Origin: T3Sed10-241 sp036751905
GTDB lineage: Bacteria; Bacteroidota; Bacteroidia; Flavobacteriales_D; Cryomorphaceae
Assembly (NCBI GenBank): GCA_036751905.1
Contig: DAIOTP010000021.1
Span: 1-34,217, forward strand
Length of the DNA stretch: 34,217 nucleotides
Direction: 5' to 3'
Positions 8,327 through 17,154 of this stretch are shown piece by piece. Both the position numbers and the translations under genes were made by a program. The notes below the pieces were generated by a model. That model saw only the letters and a program-made list of their open reading frames with translations, had not been told where the DNA came from and did no database searches. Within the stretch, counting starts at the first letter, position 1. The number at the start of each line of letters is the position of its first letter.

Positions 8327-10285
8327 TTAAGCATCAATCTTCGCGTATTTGGCATTTTTCTCGATAAACTCACGGCGCGGTGGCACATCGTCACCCATCA
8401 GCATGGAGAAAATTCGGTCGGCCTCAGCGGCATTGTCGATGGTTACACGGCGCAGGGTGCGGTAAGATGGATTCATTGTGGTATCCCACAACTGCTCAGC
8501 GTTCATCTCTCCCAGACCTTTATAGCGCTGGATGTTTACGCTGCTGTCCTTTCCGGCGCCTTTGAGCTCCTCAATGATGCCATCGCGCTCTTTGTCGTTC
8601 CAAGCGTAGCGTGCCTGTGTTCCCTTTTTCAGCAAATAGAGTGGAGGCGTAGCAATGTAGATGTGACCACCTTCGATCAATTCGCGCATGTGGCGGAAAA
8701 AGAAAGTAAGAATCAAGGTTTCGATGTGGCTGCCGTCTACGTCGGCATCACACATGATGATCACCTTGTAGTAGCGCAGTTTTGAAATATCGAGTGCTTT
8801 GCTGTCTTCCTCAGTGCCTACACGAACCCCGAGGGCAGTATAGATGTTTTTGATCTCTTCGTTGTCGAAGATTTTGTGGTGCATGGCCTTTTCCACGTTG
8901 AGGATTTTACCCCTGAGCGGCAAAATTGCCTGAAAGCTGCGGTCGCGCCCTTGCTTGGCGGTACCACCTGCCGAGTCACCCTCAACGAGATATATCTCAC
9001 AATTTTGGGGATCCTTGTCTGCGCAATCACTTAATTTACCTGGAAGGCCAGTGCCGGTGAGCACATTCTTGCGTTGTACCATCTCACGCGCTTTGCGGGC
9101 TGCATGGCGCGCTGTGGCCGCAAGAATTACTTTTTGGACGATGGCACGTGCATCATTGGGGTTCTCCTCAAGATAGTGGGTGAGCATTTCGCTCACTGCT
9201 TGCGACACGGGCGCATTTACCTCGCGGTTTCCAAGCTTGGTTTTCGTTTGGCCTTCAAACTGGGGTTCGGCTACTTTTACAGAAACCACTGCAGTGAGCC
9301 CTTCACGGAAGTCATCACCAGCAATTTCGAACTTCAGCTTGCTCAGCATTCCTGAATCTTCAGCGTATTTTTTGAGCGTGGCAGTGAGCCCTCTGCGAAA
9401 CCCTTGAAGGTGTGTACCTCCTTCGTGGGTGTTGATGTTGTTCACATAGGCGTGGATATTTTCCGAAAAGGAAGTATTGTAAATCATGGCCACCTCAACG
9501 GGTATGCCGCTCTTCTCGCCCTCCATGTAGATGGGACGCGCGATGAGCGGTTCCCTGTTTGCATCCAGAAACTGAACAAACTCATAGAGTCCGCCTTCTG
9601 AAAAGAAGGATTCGAAAACAGGCTCACCTTTGTCGTCAAGTTGACGGTAGTCGGTAAGCGTGATGCGGATTCCTTTGTTCAGGAATGCCAGCTCGCGCAT
9701 GCGGTTGGCGAGGGTATCATAGTTAAAAATTGCTTCCTCAAAAATGGAGGTATCGGGTTTGAAGTGAACTTCTGTACCCGTTTCGGTGGTGTTGCCGACT
9801 TCCTTTACAGGATACAAGGGCTTGCCGATGCTGTATTCCTGCTCGTATACCTTGCCATCTCTGTACACCGTGGCTTTGAGCCGGTCGGAAAGGGCATTGA
9901 CGCATGATACGCCCACCCCGTGCAAACCGCCGGATACTTTATACGTGTCTTTGTCGAACTTTCCACCGGCGTGAAGCACGGTCATTACCACCTCAAGCGC
10001 TGAGCGCTGCTCCTTCTCGTGCCAATCGGTAGGGATACCACGGCCATTGTCGCGAACAGATACGCTGTTGTCCTCATGAATATTCACCGTAATGGTGTCA
10101 CAGTAGCCGGCCAAAGCCTCGTCGATAGAGTTATCAACAACTTCATATACAAGGTGATGCAATCCTCTAAACCCTACGTCGCCAATGTACATGGCAGGGC
10201 GCATCCGCACTGCTTCCAGCCCCTCCAATACCTGGATATTTCCAGCTGAATAATTGGCGGGCTGTAGCTTTTGTTCTTCAGTCAT
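8327..10285 (-). CDS. gyrB: DNA gyrase subunit B
   Basis: GyrB is the ATPase subunit of gyrase, which introduces negative supercoils with GyrA. The 652-residue length is typical of Bacteroidota GyrB, without the long insertion found in enterobacteria. GHKL ATPase motifs are clear: EVVDNSIDEALAG (48-60), DNGRGIP (79-85) and GGLHGVGVSCVNALS (119-133). The GyrB-specific QTKTKLGN follows, and the TOPRIM motifs are VEGDSAGG (about residue 433, catalytic Glu) and CDADVDGSHI (about 513, metal-binding Asp pair). The C-terminal tail RYKGLGEMNAEQLW is the GyrA-contact region typical of the family. I see no missing key residue. The start at 10285 begins MTEEQKLQPANYSA and lies about 30 bases after an exact -7 element, so gyrB probably has its own promoter despite sharing a strand with the upstream barrel gene. 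Confidence 0.97.
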   Translation of the reverse strand: MTEEQKLQPANYSAGNIQVLEGLEAVRMRPAMYIGDVGFRGLHHLVYEVVDNSIDEALAGYCDTITVNIHEDNSVSVRDNGRGIPTDWHEKEQRSALEVVMTVLHAGGKFDKDTYKVSGGLHGVGVSCVNALSDRLKATVYRDGKVYEQEYSIGKPLYPVKEVGNTTETGTEVHFKPDTSIFEEAIFNYDTLANRMRELAFLNKGIRITLTDYRQLDDKGEPVFESFFSEGGLYEFVQFLDANREPLIARPIYMEGEKSGIPVEVAMIYNTSFSENIHAYVNNINTHEGGTHLQGFRRGLTATLKKYAEDSGMLSKLKFEIAGDDFREGLTAVVSVKVAEPQFEGQTKTKLGNREVNAPVSQAVSEMLTHYLEENPNDARAIVQKVILAATARHAARKAREMVQRKNVLTGTGLPGKLSDCADKDPQNCEIYLVEGDSAGGTAKQGRDRSFQAILPLRGKILNVEKAMHHKIFDNEEIKNIYTALGVRVGTEEDSKALDISKLRYYKVIIMCDADVDGSHIETLILTFFFRHMRELIEGGHIYIATPPLYLLKKGTQARYAWNDKERDGIIEELKGAGKDSSVNIQRYKGLGEMNAEQLWDTTMNPSYRTLRRVTIDNAAEADRIFSMLMGDDVPPRREFIEKNAKYAKIDA

Positions 10286-10318
10286 ATTTTCGTTGTGTCG
10301 TTTGAGAAACTAAGTGTA

Positions 10319-10326
10319 CAAAGATA
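10319..10326 (-). promoter_or_regulatory. gyrB promoter, -7 element
   Basis: On the minus strand this reads TATCTTTG, an exact match to the Bacteroidota -7 consensus TAnnTTTG. It lies 33 bases upstream of the gyrB ATG. A T-rich TTTTAA sits about 20 bases further upstream in the -33 position. Confidence 0.55.
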
Positions 10327-10521
10327 CGGAATTAACATGGTTAAAACCGTCGGAAAGCCGCGTCAATACTGATGATTTTCAACATTTAATTAACAGTGGA
10401 ACGGCTTTTGTTCAGGGTACAACTTTCCTTTTCCTGAATTTAGTTTTCTGCGCATTTTTTTGGCATAGGGATACCTCAAATCAGCCCACCGCAGCCGCTG
10501 TAATATTACTCTAAACCCTTC

Positions 10522-12261
10522 TCAAAACGAATAACGGGCTCCGCCTAGCAATAGGGCGCGCTGCGCCGGAAACCGGTAGTAGATGTCATACCTCGAAGCG
10601 GCGAGGTTGTGCGCTTCTACGAATGCAGAAAGTCGGCTGGTATAGCGGTATTCTACACGCAAATTCAGATCAAGGTAGCCGGGAAGCTCCACCTGCAAAA
10701 ATCCAACTTCGGGCAATTCCTGTCCAGGAATTGACAGCAGTGATTTTACCTGACGGGTACCTATCCAGTTAAAACCAATCCCAGTGATAAACTTGTCGAA
10801 CAAATTGTACTTTACATCCAGACCAATGCGGTGCGAAGGCAGGTGCCAGGCTGCTGCTTCCAATTCAGTGCTGTAAGAGAGCAACTCTACGCGGGCCGTG
10901 CCTTGCCACTTTTCATCAGCCACAAAGGTGAGCTCACCCATCAAGGCGAATGTGCTGATGTCATCGTATATCACAGAAAAGCGATTTTCGCGGCTGAACC
11001 GCACATCGTTCACAAACAATGGTGTATTGTCGGTTTGGTCATAATTTACGCTGGCATTGAAGCTCAACTTGTCGGTAATGCTACCGCGAATACCTCCAAA
11101 TACCCGATATCGGGTGATGGAATTTTCGAGGTTGATGCTGTTGAGTACCCAGGGATTGGCAGTGGTGAGGGTACGGTAACCCACCCGGTTCACGCTTCCA
11201 GAAACGCCGGCATATGGAATGAACATATTGTTGAACAATGCGTAACGCACCTCGGCATCGGGAAATGCGTGAAAGCGCGCTATGTTCTGCACCTGCATGT
11301 AGAGACCCAATCCTACCTCGGCGTGCAGTGCGCCGCTGCGGAGCAGAATGCGCGGTACTGCATGGAGTATTGCATTCGCCTGGTTCAGCGCGGCGGAGCT
11401 GTCGGCTGCTTCGGCCCCCAAAAAGCCAAAGCTTTGGTTGCCTTCTGAGCTGTAGCTGATTAGGTCAAAACCCGTTTGGAGGCTGTAGTATTGGTTGCCG
11501 CGGTAGCTGTGTAGATCGCCCCCGGCGAAGATGCCAAATTCATTGGAGCCCAAGCGATCGCCAAGGTTATAAATGCGCAGATCGATGTCGTGGTTCACCT
11601 TGGAGCTGTCGCGGTAATAGCTCTTCCATTTGTTGTCGAGCGTGAAGAGCTCGAAGCGCTGCTGTATGTCGCGCTTGCTGATGTCCTGATCAAGTGGATC
11701 GAAGCCATAGTAATGCCACACGTCCCTGTTGAACCCGGCCTTGGTTTCAATGCTGTGCTTTCCGAAAATCTTCTTGCCCCATGCGCTCAACTCGTTTTGG
11801 CTGAAGCCACTAAAGGCCACATTGCGGATGCCCTTGTTGCTCGATAGGTGGCTGTATTTTACCCCATAGCTCAAGTCGCGCTTGCGGGTACTCTGGTACA
11901 TGGCTTCCAGGAAAGGCGTTTGGTACGTGCCCACACCGCCCATCACGTAGCCGTTGTACAGCGGCTCCAGGGGCTCCCGCACTTTGGTGCGCGCCGGTTC
12001 TATAGGTTCGGTGCTCACTTGCAGAAGCGGCCTGCGCGGCACGAGCTGGTAAGTAAGGTCAAGCTTCGCTGAGCTGATCTCGACAGGCTCAGGTGTTTCA
12101 GTAATCTTGAAGGCTTTATCAACGGTGAGCATGCGGTCGCCGGTGATGATTTGGGTTTGGTCAAAGCCGCCACTGCCTTGCTCTTGCGCCTTTACAGGAA
12201 ATGAAAGAATGCTGAAGGCCGCAAGGCCTGCTATGAAATGGCTGGTGCTGCGCTTGTTCAT
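10522..12261 (-). CDS. Plugless outer-membrane beta-barrel protein (TonB-receptor-like barrel)
   Basis: The 579-residue product has an N-terminal signal (about 1-25, ending FPVKAQ). A proline-rich region (about 60-100) follows, then a long run of alternating amphipathic strands ending ALLLGGARYSF, with a terminal Phe as in outer-membrane barrels. The C-terminal part (ELPGYLDLNLRVEYRY, FVEAHNLA) resembles the last strands of TonB-dependent receptors. I find no plug domain, no TonB box and no carboxypeptidase-regulatory domain, so it is unlikely to be a standard active transporter. Its ATG overlaps the stop of the upstream TPR gene as ATGA, which implies a coupled operon and probably a shared complex in which a periplasmic TPR protein works with this barrel. 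No substrate can be inferred. No clear terminator separates it from gyrB 236 bases downstream. Confidence 0.75.
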   Translation of the reverse strand: MNKRSTSHFIAGLAAFSILSFPVKAQEQGSGGFDQTQIITGDRMLTVDKAFKITETPEPVEISSAKLDLTYQLVPRRPLLQVSTEPIEPARTKVREPLEPLYNGYVMGGVGTYQTPFLEAMYQSTRKRDLSYGVKYSHLSSNKGIRNVAFSGFSQNELSAWGKKIFGKHSIETKAGFNRDVWHYYGFDPLDQDISKRDIQQRFELFTLDNKWKSYYRDSSKVNHDIDLRIYNLGDRLGSNEFGIFAGGDLHSYRGNQYYSLQTGFDLISYSSEGNQSFGFLGAEAADSSAALNQANAILHAVPRILLRSGALHAEVGLGLYMQVQNIARFHAFPDAEVRYALFNNMFIPYAGVSGSVNRVGYRTLTTANPWVLNSINLENSITRYRVFGGIRGSITDKLSFNASVNYDQTDNTPLFVNDVRFSRENRFSVIYDDISTFALMGELTFVADEKWQGTARVELLSYSTELEAAAWHLPSHRIGLDVKYNLFDKFITGIGFNWIGTRQVKSLLSIPGQELPEVGFLQVELPGYLDLNLRVEYRYTSRLSAFVEAHNLAASRYDIYYRFPAQRALLLGGARYSF

Positions 12262-15200
12262 TCTTGCTCGCTGTTGCTGGGTTGGTCAATGAGGTCTTCG
12301 TAAGGGTCATCCACCTGCTGCTCGGCGCGCTTGCGCGCTTCACCTTGCTTTCTTTTGGCTTCTTCTATGTCGGCGATACGACGAATGGCCGCTCTCGCTT
12401 CTTCTACAGGTCTTGGATCTTGCACATTGTCAATGATGCTTTGTAAAGTAGCCCTTGCCTGGAAATAATCTTCACGGGCTATGTACACTTCTGCGAGCAA
12501 GAGGAAGCCTTTGACTTTCCAATCGTCGAAGCCCGCGTATCCCTGGACCAACTCGAATATTTCTTTCTCGGCAGTATTCAGTTCGTTTTGTTTGAATGCG
12601 ATCTCGGCAATGAGGTATTTGGCTTCGGCTCCCTCCACCCCTTTGGCGTTGGTGGCAAGCCATGCGAAATCTTCTTTTGCGGAAGCAAAATCTTGCAACT
12701 TAAAGGCCGACTTGCCCCTTATGAGCCGTGCCTGCTCTACCAGTCGGTCAGGAACACCGCTCTGTTTCAGTACCTCCGAAGCACCATCCCTTGCCTGCGC
12801 ATACTGATCGAGGCGGTAGTGGCTGCGCATAATCCCTGCATCGGCTTCCAGGGCATTGGCACTGAAGGAGGCTGCCGAGCGCAAGCGCGTAAAGAGCAGC
12901 AGGGCTTCGCTGTAATCTTGCTTTCTGTAGCGCATACCCGCAGCGGCGAGCAGTGATGCCTCAGTAAACTGGCTTGTGGGCTGCGTAATCACAAAAGTGA
13001 AGTCATCGAGCGCTTTGTCGGGTTCATTGGCCCGTTGTCGACAATCGGCGCGGTAGTAATATGCGTTGATCAGAAATAGACCGTTGGGATACTTGTTGAT
13101 GTAGTCGGAAAACGCTTTCACGGCTTGCTCGCACTTTCCATCGGCCACAAGGTTCTCGGCAGCGCGGTAGCTAAGGCTGTCTATTTCACTGGGCGATACG
13201 CTGTAATTGGGCACCGAGGCCAGCCAGGCACTGTACTCATCGATGCGGCCCAGGTCGAGGTAAATGTTGCGCAACACGGCAATGGCTTCCCGCGATTCAG
13301 CGTCGACCCCATAATCTTTCACCACCAATTTGTAGCTGGCGATGGCCGCATCGTAATCACCCTGCCGGTACTGCACAAGTCCGCGACGCAAGAGTGCCCT
13401 TTTGCGGTAGGGGCTATCGCTGTGCTTGTCCACCACCGTATTGAAAGCGCTTAATGCATCCGGCAGGCGGTTTTGCAGAAAGTAACTGTCCCCGAGTTCG
13501 AATCGGGCTACAGCGGCCAAAGAAGAGGCGGGGTAGTCTTTGAATAGTTTTTGAAGCTCCTCGGCTTTGCGCGCATGGTCATCCTTGTAACCATAAGCCA
13601 TGGCAATTTGAAAGCGGGCGTAGTCGCCATCAGCATTGTTTATCCCCATTGCATCATTGAAGCTGCGGATGGCCAAATCATACTCCCGGCGTACGAGCTG
13701 TAAGTCACCGATGCGCTGCAAGGCATCATGGTGCCTGCGCTTGTCTATGCCCGGCGAGGCCACAAACTTGCGGAAAGCATCCAATGAGGCGCCGTGGTTG
13801 TTAAGCTTGAACTGACTGTAACCAATGCTGTACTGTGCGTTGTTGAATTGGGCAGTGCCGTACGCCGAAGGTGCGGCTGCGAAAGTGTTGTAATTGGCTA
13901 CAGCCTTCGCATAATCTCCTTTTCTGTAGTATAGGTCGCCCTTCCAGTAGTGGGTTAGCGCGGTGAGCTTGCCATCTTCATTGTAGCTCAAGGCGGTTTG
14001 AAAGAACTGCAAAGCTTCGTCATGCTTGCCTTGGCGCATCAACTGCACGGCGTGGTTGTAGGCTGCTTTCTGATAATTTGCACGCTCAATGGGCCCTTTG
14101 CGCTGCATGCGGTCCATGGCTTCCATGGCGGCGGGGTAATTTTTTGTAGCAAGATGCACCTTGAGGAGGAAGGCATAGGCATCGTCCTTGCGGGGAGAGT
14201 CGGGATAGGCTTTCAGGTATCGGTCGAAGGCCTGAATGGCTTCATGGAAAGGGTCGAAGCTCAGCTCATAAGCCAATTTGGCATGGTTGAAGAGGGCATC
14301 TTCGGTCACCTCGCGGTCCTGATCCATCTGCGAGGCAGCGCGGAAAGCGTTTTGAGCAAACTTCTTTTCGCCAAGCTGGAGGTAAGCATCGGCCATCTGG
14401 TAGGTGGCAATTTGCACCAAGGCCGGGTCATCGCTTTTGGATGCGGTGGCAAAATGGCTGATGGCATCTTTGAAATTGCCTGTGCGGTAGTAGGCGTATG
14501 CCATTTGGTAGGCATCACTTGGTACAGGATTGTAGGTACTTTTCATGTACAGCTCCAAGTAGGGAACCGCTTCGGCGTAGCGTTGCTGCTGGTAATACGC
14601 ATTGCCTATCAAGTGAGCTATTTCCTCCTTGCGCTTGGTACCGGTACTGTCCACCAACGGTGCGGCGTAATCAATGAGTTCATCATATTTTTCTTGGTAG
14701 TGAAGTATTTGAGCAATGTAATAAGGCACTACCGGAGCAAAACTTTCATCTTCGTTCGCTTTGCGCAAAGCCTTTAAAGCCGTTTCATAATTGCCTTCCG
14801 TGTAGGCAATGTGGCCGTAGTAATAATGCACCGGCCCACTGTAAGGCCCTTCTTTGCCGACCAAGGGAAAAAATGACTCACGGGCCTGCGTCAAGTCGCC
14901 CAACTCAAAGGCGGCGAAGCCTTTTTTAAAGCGTATCTCATCCTGGGTATCGGCATCGTAATCTTTGAGCCTAAGCCGACTGAAATAGCTGATGGCGTCT
15001 TTGTAATCTCTACGGCTAAAGCTGTAACGGGCGAGCGCAAGGCTGGCGGGCCGGTACCAAATGCTTTCAGGATATCGGAGCAAAAACTCCTGCATCATGA
15101 ATTTGGCGTCTTTGTGGAAGAGCTCCATGGCGCTGAGCGCCTGATAGTATGTGGCGTTGACTACATACTCATCATTGCGGGCGGTGCTTTGCGCCAAAAA

Positions 15201-15371
15201 GCTGCCGAAGCCTTGCCTTGCCGCTTCGAATTTTCCATTGTTCATGTGTTGTACCGCATCATGGTATTGCAGGTTGCGGTCGCGGAAGGCCTCAGTAAGC
15301 TGCGCTTGTAAAGCCGTGGTGGCACACAAGATCACTAAAAGGCAAATACCTCGAAATAAGGTTTTTGGCAT
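12258..15371 (-). CDS. Large periplasmic tetratricopeptide-repeat protein
   Basis: The product has 1037 residues. A signal peptide (about 1-24, ending TTALQAQ) is followed by TPR units through most of the length. Typical helix pairs are KFEAARQGFGSFLAQ near the start, RQDYKDAISYFSRL-like units and RKGDYAKAVANYNTF in the middle, and QGDYDAAIASYKLVVKDY further on. The family is a protein-protein interaction scaffold; its N-terminal layout recalls BamD/YbgF-type periplasmic TPR proteins but is far longer. The C-terminus is highly charged (EEAKRKQGEARKRAEQQ, then an acidic tail). There is no lipobox, so a soluble periplasmic protein is likely. It overlaps the barrel gene by 4 bases and is the first gene of that pair. 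A weak -7-like element (TACTTTTA on the minus strand, 15399-15406) lies 28 bases before its ATG. Confidence 0.85.
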   Translation of the reverse strand: MPKTLFRGICLLVILCATTALQAQLTEAFRDRNLQYHDAVQHMNNGKFEAARQGFGSFLAQSTARNDEYVVNATYYQALSAMELFHKDAKFMMQEFLLRYPESIWYRPASLALARYSFSRRDYKDAISYFSRLRLKDYDADTQDEIRFKKGFAAFELGDLTQARESFFPLVGKEGPYSGPVHYYYGHIAYTEGNYETALKALRKANEDESFAPVVPYYIAQILHYQEKYDELIDYAAPLVDSTGTKRKEEIAHLIGNAYYQQQRYAEAVPYLELYMKSTYNPVPSDAYQMAYAYYRTGNFKDAISHFATASKSDDPALVQIATYQMADAYLQLGEKKFAQNAFRAASQMDQDREVTEDALFNHAKLAYELSFDPFHEAIQAFDRYLKAYPDSPRKDDAYAFLLKVHLATKNYPAAMEAMDRMQRKGPIERANYQKAAYNHAVQLMRQGKHDEALQFFQTALSYNEDGKLTALTHYWKGDLYYRKGDYAKAVANYNTFAAAPSAYGTAQFNNAQYSIGYSQFKLNNHGASLDAFRKFVASPGIDKRRHHDALQRIGDLQLVRREYDLAIRSFNDAMGINNADGDYARFQIAMAYGYKDDHARKAEELQKLFKDYPASSLAAVARFELGDSYFLQNRLPDALSAFNTVVDKHSDSPYRKRALLRRGLVQYRQGDYDAAIASYKLVVKDYGVDAESREAIAVLRNIYLDLGRIDEYSAWLASVPNYSVSPSEIDSLSYRAAENLVADGKCEQAVKAFSDYINKYPNGLFLINAYYYRADCRQRANEPDKALDDFTFVITQPTSQFTEASLLAAAGMRYRKQDYSEALLLFTRLRSAASFSANALEADAGIMRSHYRLDQYAQARDGASEVLKQSGVPDRLVEQARLIRGKSAFKLQDFASAKEDFAWLATNAKGVEGAEAKYLIAEIAFKQNELNTAEKEIFELVQGYAGFDDWKVKGFLLLAEVYIAREDYFQARATLQSIIDNVQDPRPVEEARAAIRRIADIEEAKRKQGEARKRAEQQVDDPYEDLIDQPSNSEQE

Positions 15372-15556
15372 AAGCTATTAACGCTTTGTTTAATCAGATA
15401 AAAGTAAGTCCGGGTTCAGCGGATTGAAGGATGAAGAAGGCAAAAGTTTTGCACGCGATAGTGTGAAGAATAAGCCCTTGCAGGTGGCCCTTTCGAGAGC
15501 CTTAACGCCGCTTCTTGGCCAAAATTATCTTAGCTTAGCGCAAAAATTTCCCCTTT

Positions 15557-16228
15557 ATGGCCCTGGACACCATTGTGGAACTCCGCGATGTAAGTATATT
15601 CCATGACGATCACCTCGTGCTTTCCAATGTGAATGTGAACATCAACAAAGGTGATTTCGTGTACCTTATCGGCAAAACCGGAAGCGGCAAAAGCAGTTTG
15701 CTCAAAACCTTGTACGGTGAATTGCAGCTCAAGCAGGGTGATGGTACCGTGGCTGGCTTCGACCTCAAAAAAATAAAACGCAAGCAAGTCCCCTATCTGC
15801 GCCGAAAGCTGGGCATCGTATTTCAGGATTTCGAGCTCCTCGGCGACCGCAATGTGAATGAAAACCTGCTTTTCGTACTGCGCGCTACGGGTTGGAAAAA
15901 CAAGCGCGAAATGTCGGAACGCATGCAAGAGGTACTCGAAAAAGTGGGCCTCGGCACCAAAGGATACAAAATGCCGCACGAACTTTCGGGTGGTGAACAG
16001 CAACGCGTAGCCGTAGCCCGCGCCTTGCTCAACGATCCGGACCTCATCCTCGCCGATGAACCTACCGGCAACCTCGATCCTGCCACCACGGAAGAAATAT
16101 TGGGATTGCTCAACAACATCAGCAAAAGCGGACGTGCAGTGATCATGGCCACCCACGATTACGTGCACATGCAAAAATATTCATCGCGGGTATTGCGCTG
16201 TGACAACAGCACCGTTCTAAGTCAGTAA
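15557..16228 (+). CDS. ftsE: FtsE-type ABC transporter ATP-binding protein
   Basis: This is a compact 223-residue ABC ATPase. It has Walker A GKTGSGKS (39-46), Q-loop Gln90 in VFQDFELL, signature LSGGEQQR (143-150), Walker B LILADEP (163-169), D-loop GNLD (171-174) and switch His200 in MATHDY. The phrase IVFQDFELLGDRNVNENL and the short length match FtsE, the cytoplasmic partner of FtsX that controls cell-wall hydrolases at division. No ftsX gene is adjacent, so the partner must be elsewhere or this is a related MacB/LolD-class ATPase; I favour FtsE. A glycosyltransferase gene begins three bases after its stop, implying one transcript. A weak -7-like TATCTTAG lies at 15526-15533. Confidence 0.85.
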   Translation: MALDTIVELRDVSIFHDDHLVLSNVNVNINKGDFVYLIGKTGSGKSSLLKTLYGELQLKQGDGTVAGFDLKKIKRKQVPYLRRKLGIVFQDFELLGDRNVNENLLFVLRATGWKNKREMSERMQEVLEKVGLGTKGYKMPHELSGGEQQRVAVARALLNDPDLILADEPTGNLDPATTEEILGLLNNISKSGRAVIMATHDYVHMQKYSSRVLRCDNSTVLSQ

Positions 16229-16231
16229 CAA

Positions 16232-17119
16232 TTGTTTTCCATCCTTGTACCCATCTACAACAGGGAAGTGCGGCCCCTCGCCATCCAGCTTCTTTCCGCA
16301 GCAGAGCGCTTGGGCAGACCGTGTGAAATTGTGATGGTAGAAGACGGAAGCACCGAACACCTCGAGGCCAACATTGAGCTCAGCGCAATGCAGGGCATTC
16401 GCTACCTGGCTTTTGCAGAAAATGCAGGCCGCGCAGCCATACGCAATACGCTTGCGGGCATGGCTTCACAGCCCTTCCTTATTTTTCTCGACTGCGACGT
16501 GGCCCTGCCCGATGCCGATTTTCTGCTGCGCTATGAGTCCATTCAGGGCTATGATGTGGTATGCGGAGGCCACAGCTATGCAGCCAAAAGTCCGCCCAGC
16601 CGCCGCTTGCATCACCAATATGGCCTCAGGCGGGAGTGCCCAGCCGCCAATACCCGCAACCTCCAGCCTTTCCGCTCCTTCAAAACCAGCAACTTCATGG
16701 TGCGCAAAGAAGTCTTTGCCCAAATTGGCTTCGATGAGGGCATATCCGGTTATGGCCATGAGGACACCTTGTTCGGCTACCAGTTGGGCTTGCACAGCAT
16801 GCGCATCTTACACATCGACAATCCGGTGATTCACCTTGCCTTGGAAGCCAATGGGGTTTTTCTCGAAAAAACCAAACACGCCTTGGGCAATGCCCTTGAA
16901 CTTGTGAAAAGCAATCGGCTGCCGCCCGAGCAAATCAGGGCCATCGAAGCCTATTACCGATTAAAAGACAATGCCGCCGGACGGGCCCTGCTGGAATGGA
17001 TTGTGCGCATAGAACCCAACCTGCGGGAACAGGTAAGCAGCCCACGACCCCGCATGCGCAGTTTTGATTTTTTGAAACTGGCATGGCTTCGGCAGCTCGA
17101 TAAAGCAGGAGCTGAATAA
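16232..17119 (+). CDS. Family 2 glycosyltransferase
   Basis: The product has 295 residues with a GT-A fold. The N-terminus FSILVPIYNRE (2-12) and VMVEDGSTEH (34-43) form the nucleotide-sugar site, and FLDCDVALPD (85-94) carries the DxD-type metal motif. NFMVRKEVF and GYGHEDTLFGYQL form the acceptor-side region, with an ED acidic pair as a candidate catalytic base. There is no transmembrane segment, so it is cytoplasmic or peripheral. The start is TTG, three bases after the ftsE stop; no in-frame ATG allows the conserved VPIYN strand to be kept. The sugar and acceptor are unknown. The next gene on the opposite strand is also a glycosyltransferase, but the two converge and are not in one operon. 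The 35-base gap holds a weak hairpin (TTACTT/AAGTAA, 17123-17139). Confidence 0.85.
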   Translation: MFSILVPIYNREVRPLAIQLLSAAERLGRPCEIVMVEDGSTEHLEANIELSAMQGIRYLAFAENAGRAAIRNTLAGMASQPFLIFLDCDVALPDADFLLRYESIQGYDVVCGGHSYAAKSPPSRRLHHQYGLRRECPAANTRNLQPFRSFKTSNFMVRKEVFAQIGFDEGISGYGHEDTLFGYQLGLHSMRILHIDNPVIHLALEANGVFLEKTKHALGNALELVKSNRLPPEQIRAIEAYYRLKDNAAGRALLEWIVRIEPNLREQVSSPRPRMRSFDFLKLAWLRQLDKAGAE

Positions 17120-17154
17120 ATTTTACTTCGCTCAAGTAAGCGCCATGCTCTTGC

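Noticed and set aside
10314..10514. 66-codon plus-strand frame upstream of gyrB
   Set aside because: It overlaps the gyrB promoter and has no domain or credible start signal.
13998..14777. 259-codon plus-strand frame opposite the TPR gene
   Set aside because: Mirror frame of regular TPR coding sequence; it looks hydrophobic but lacks any recognisable family.
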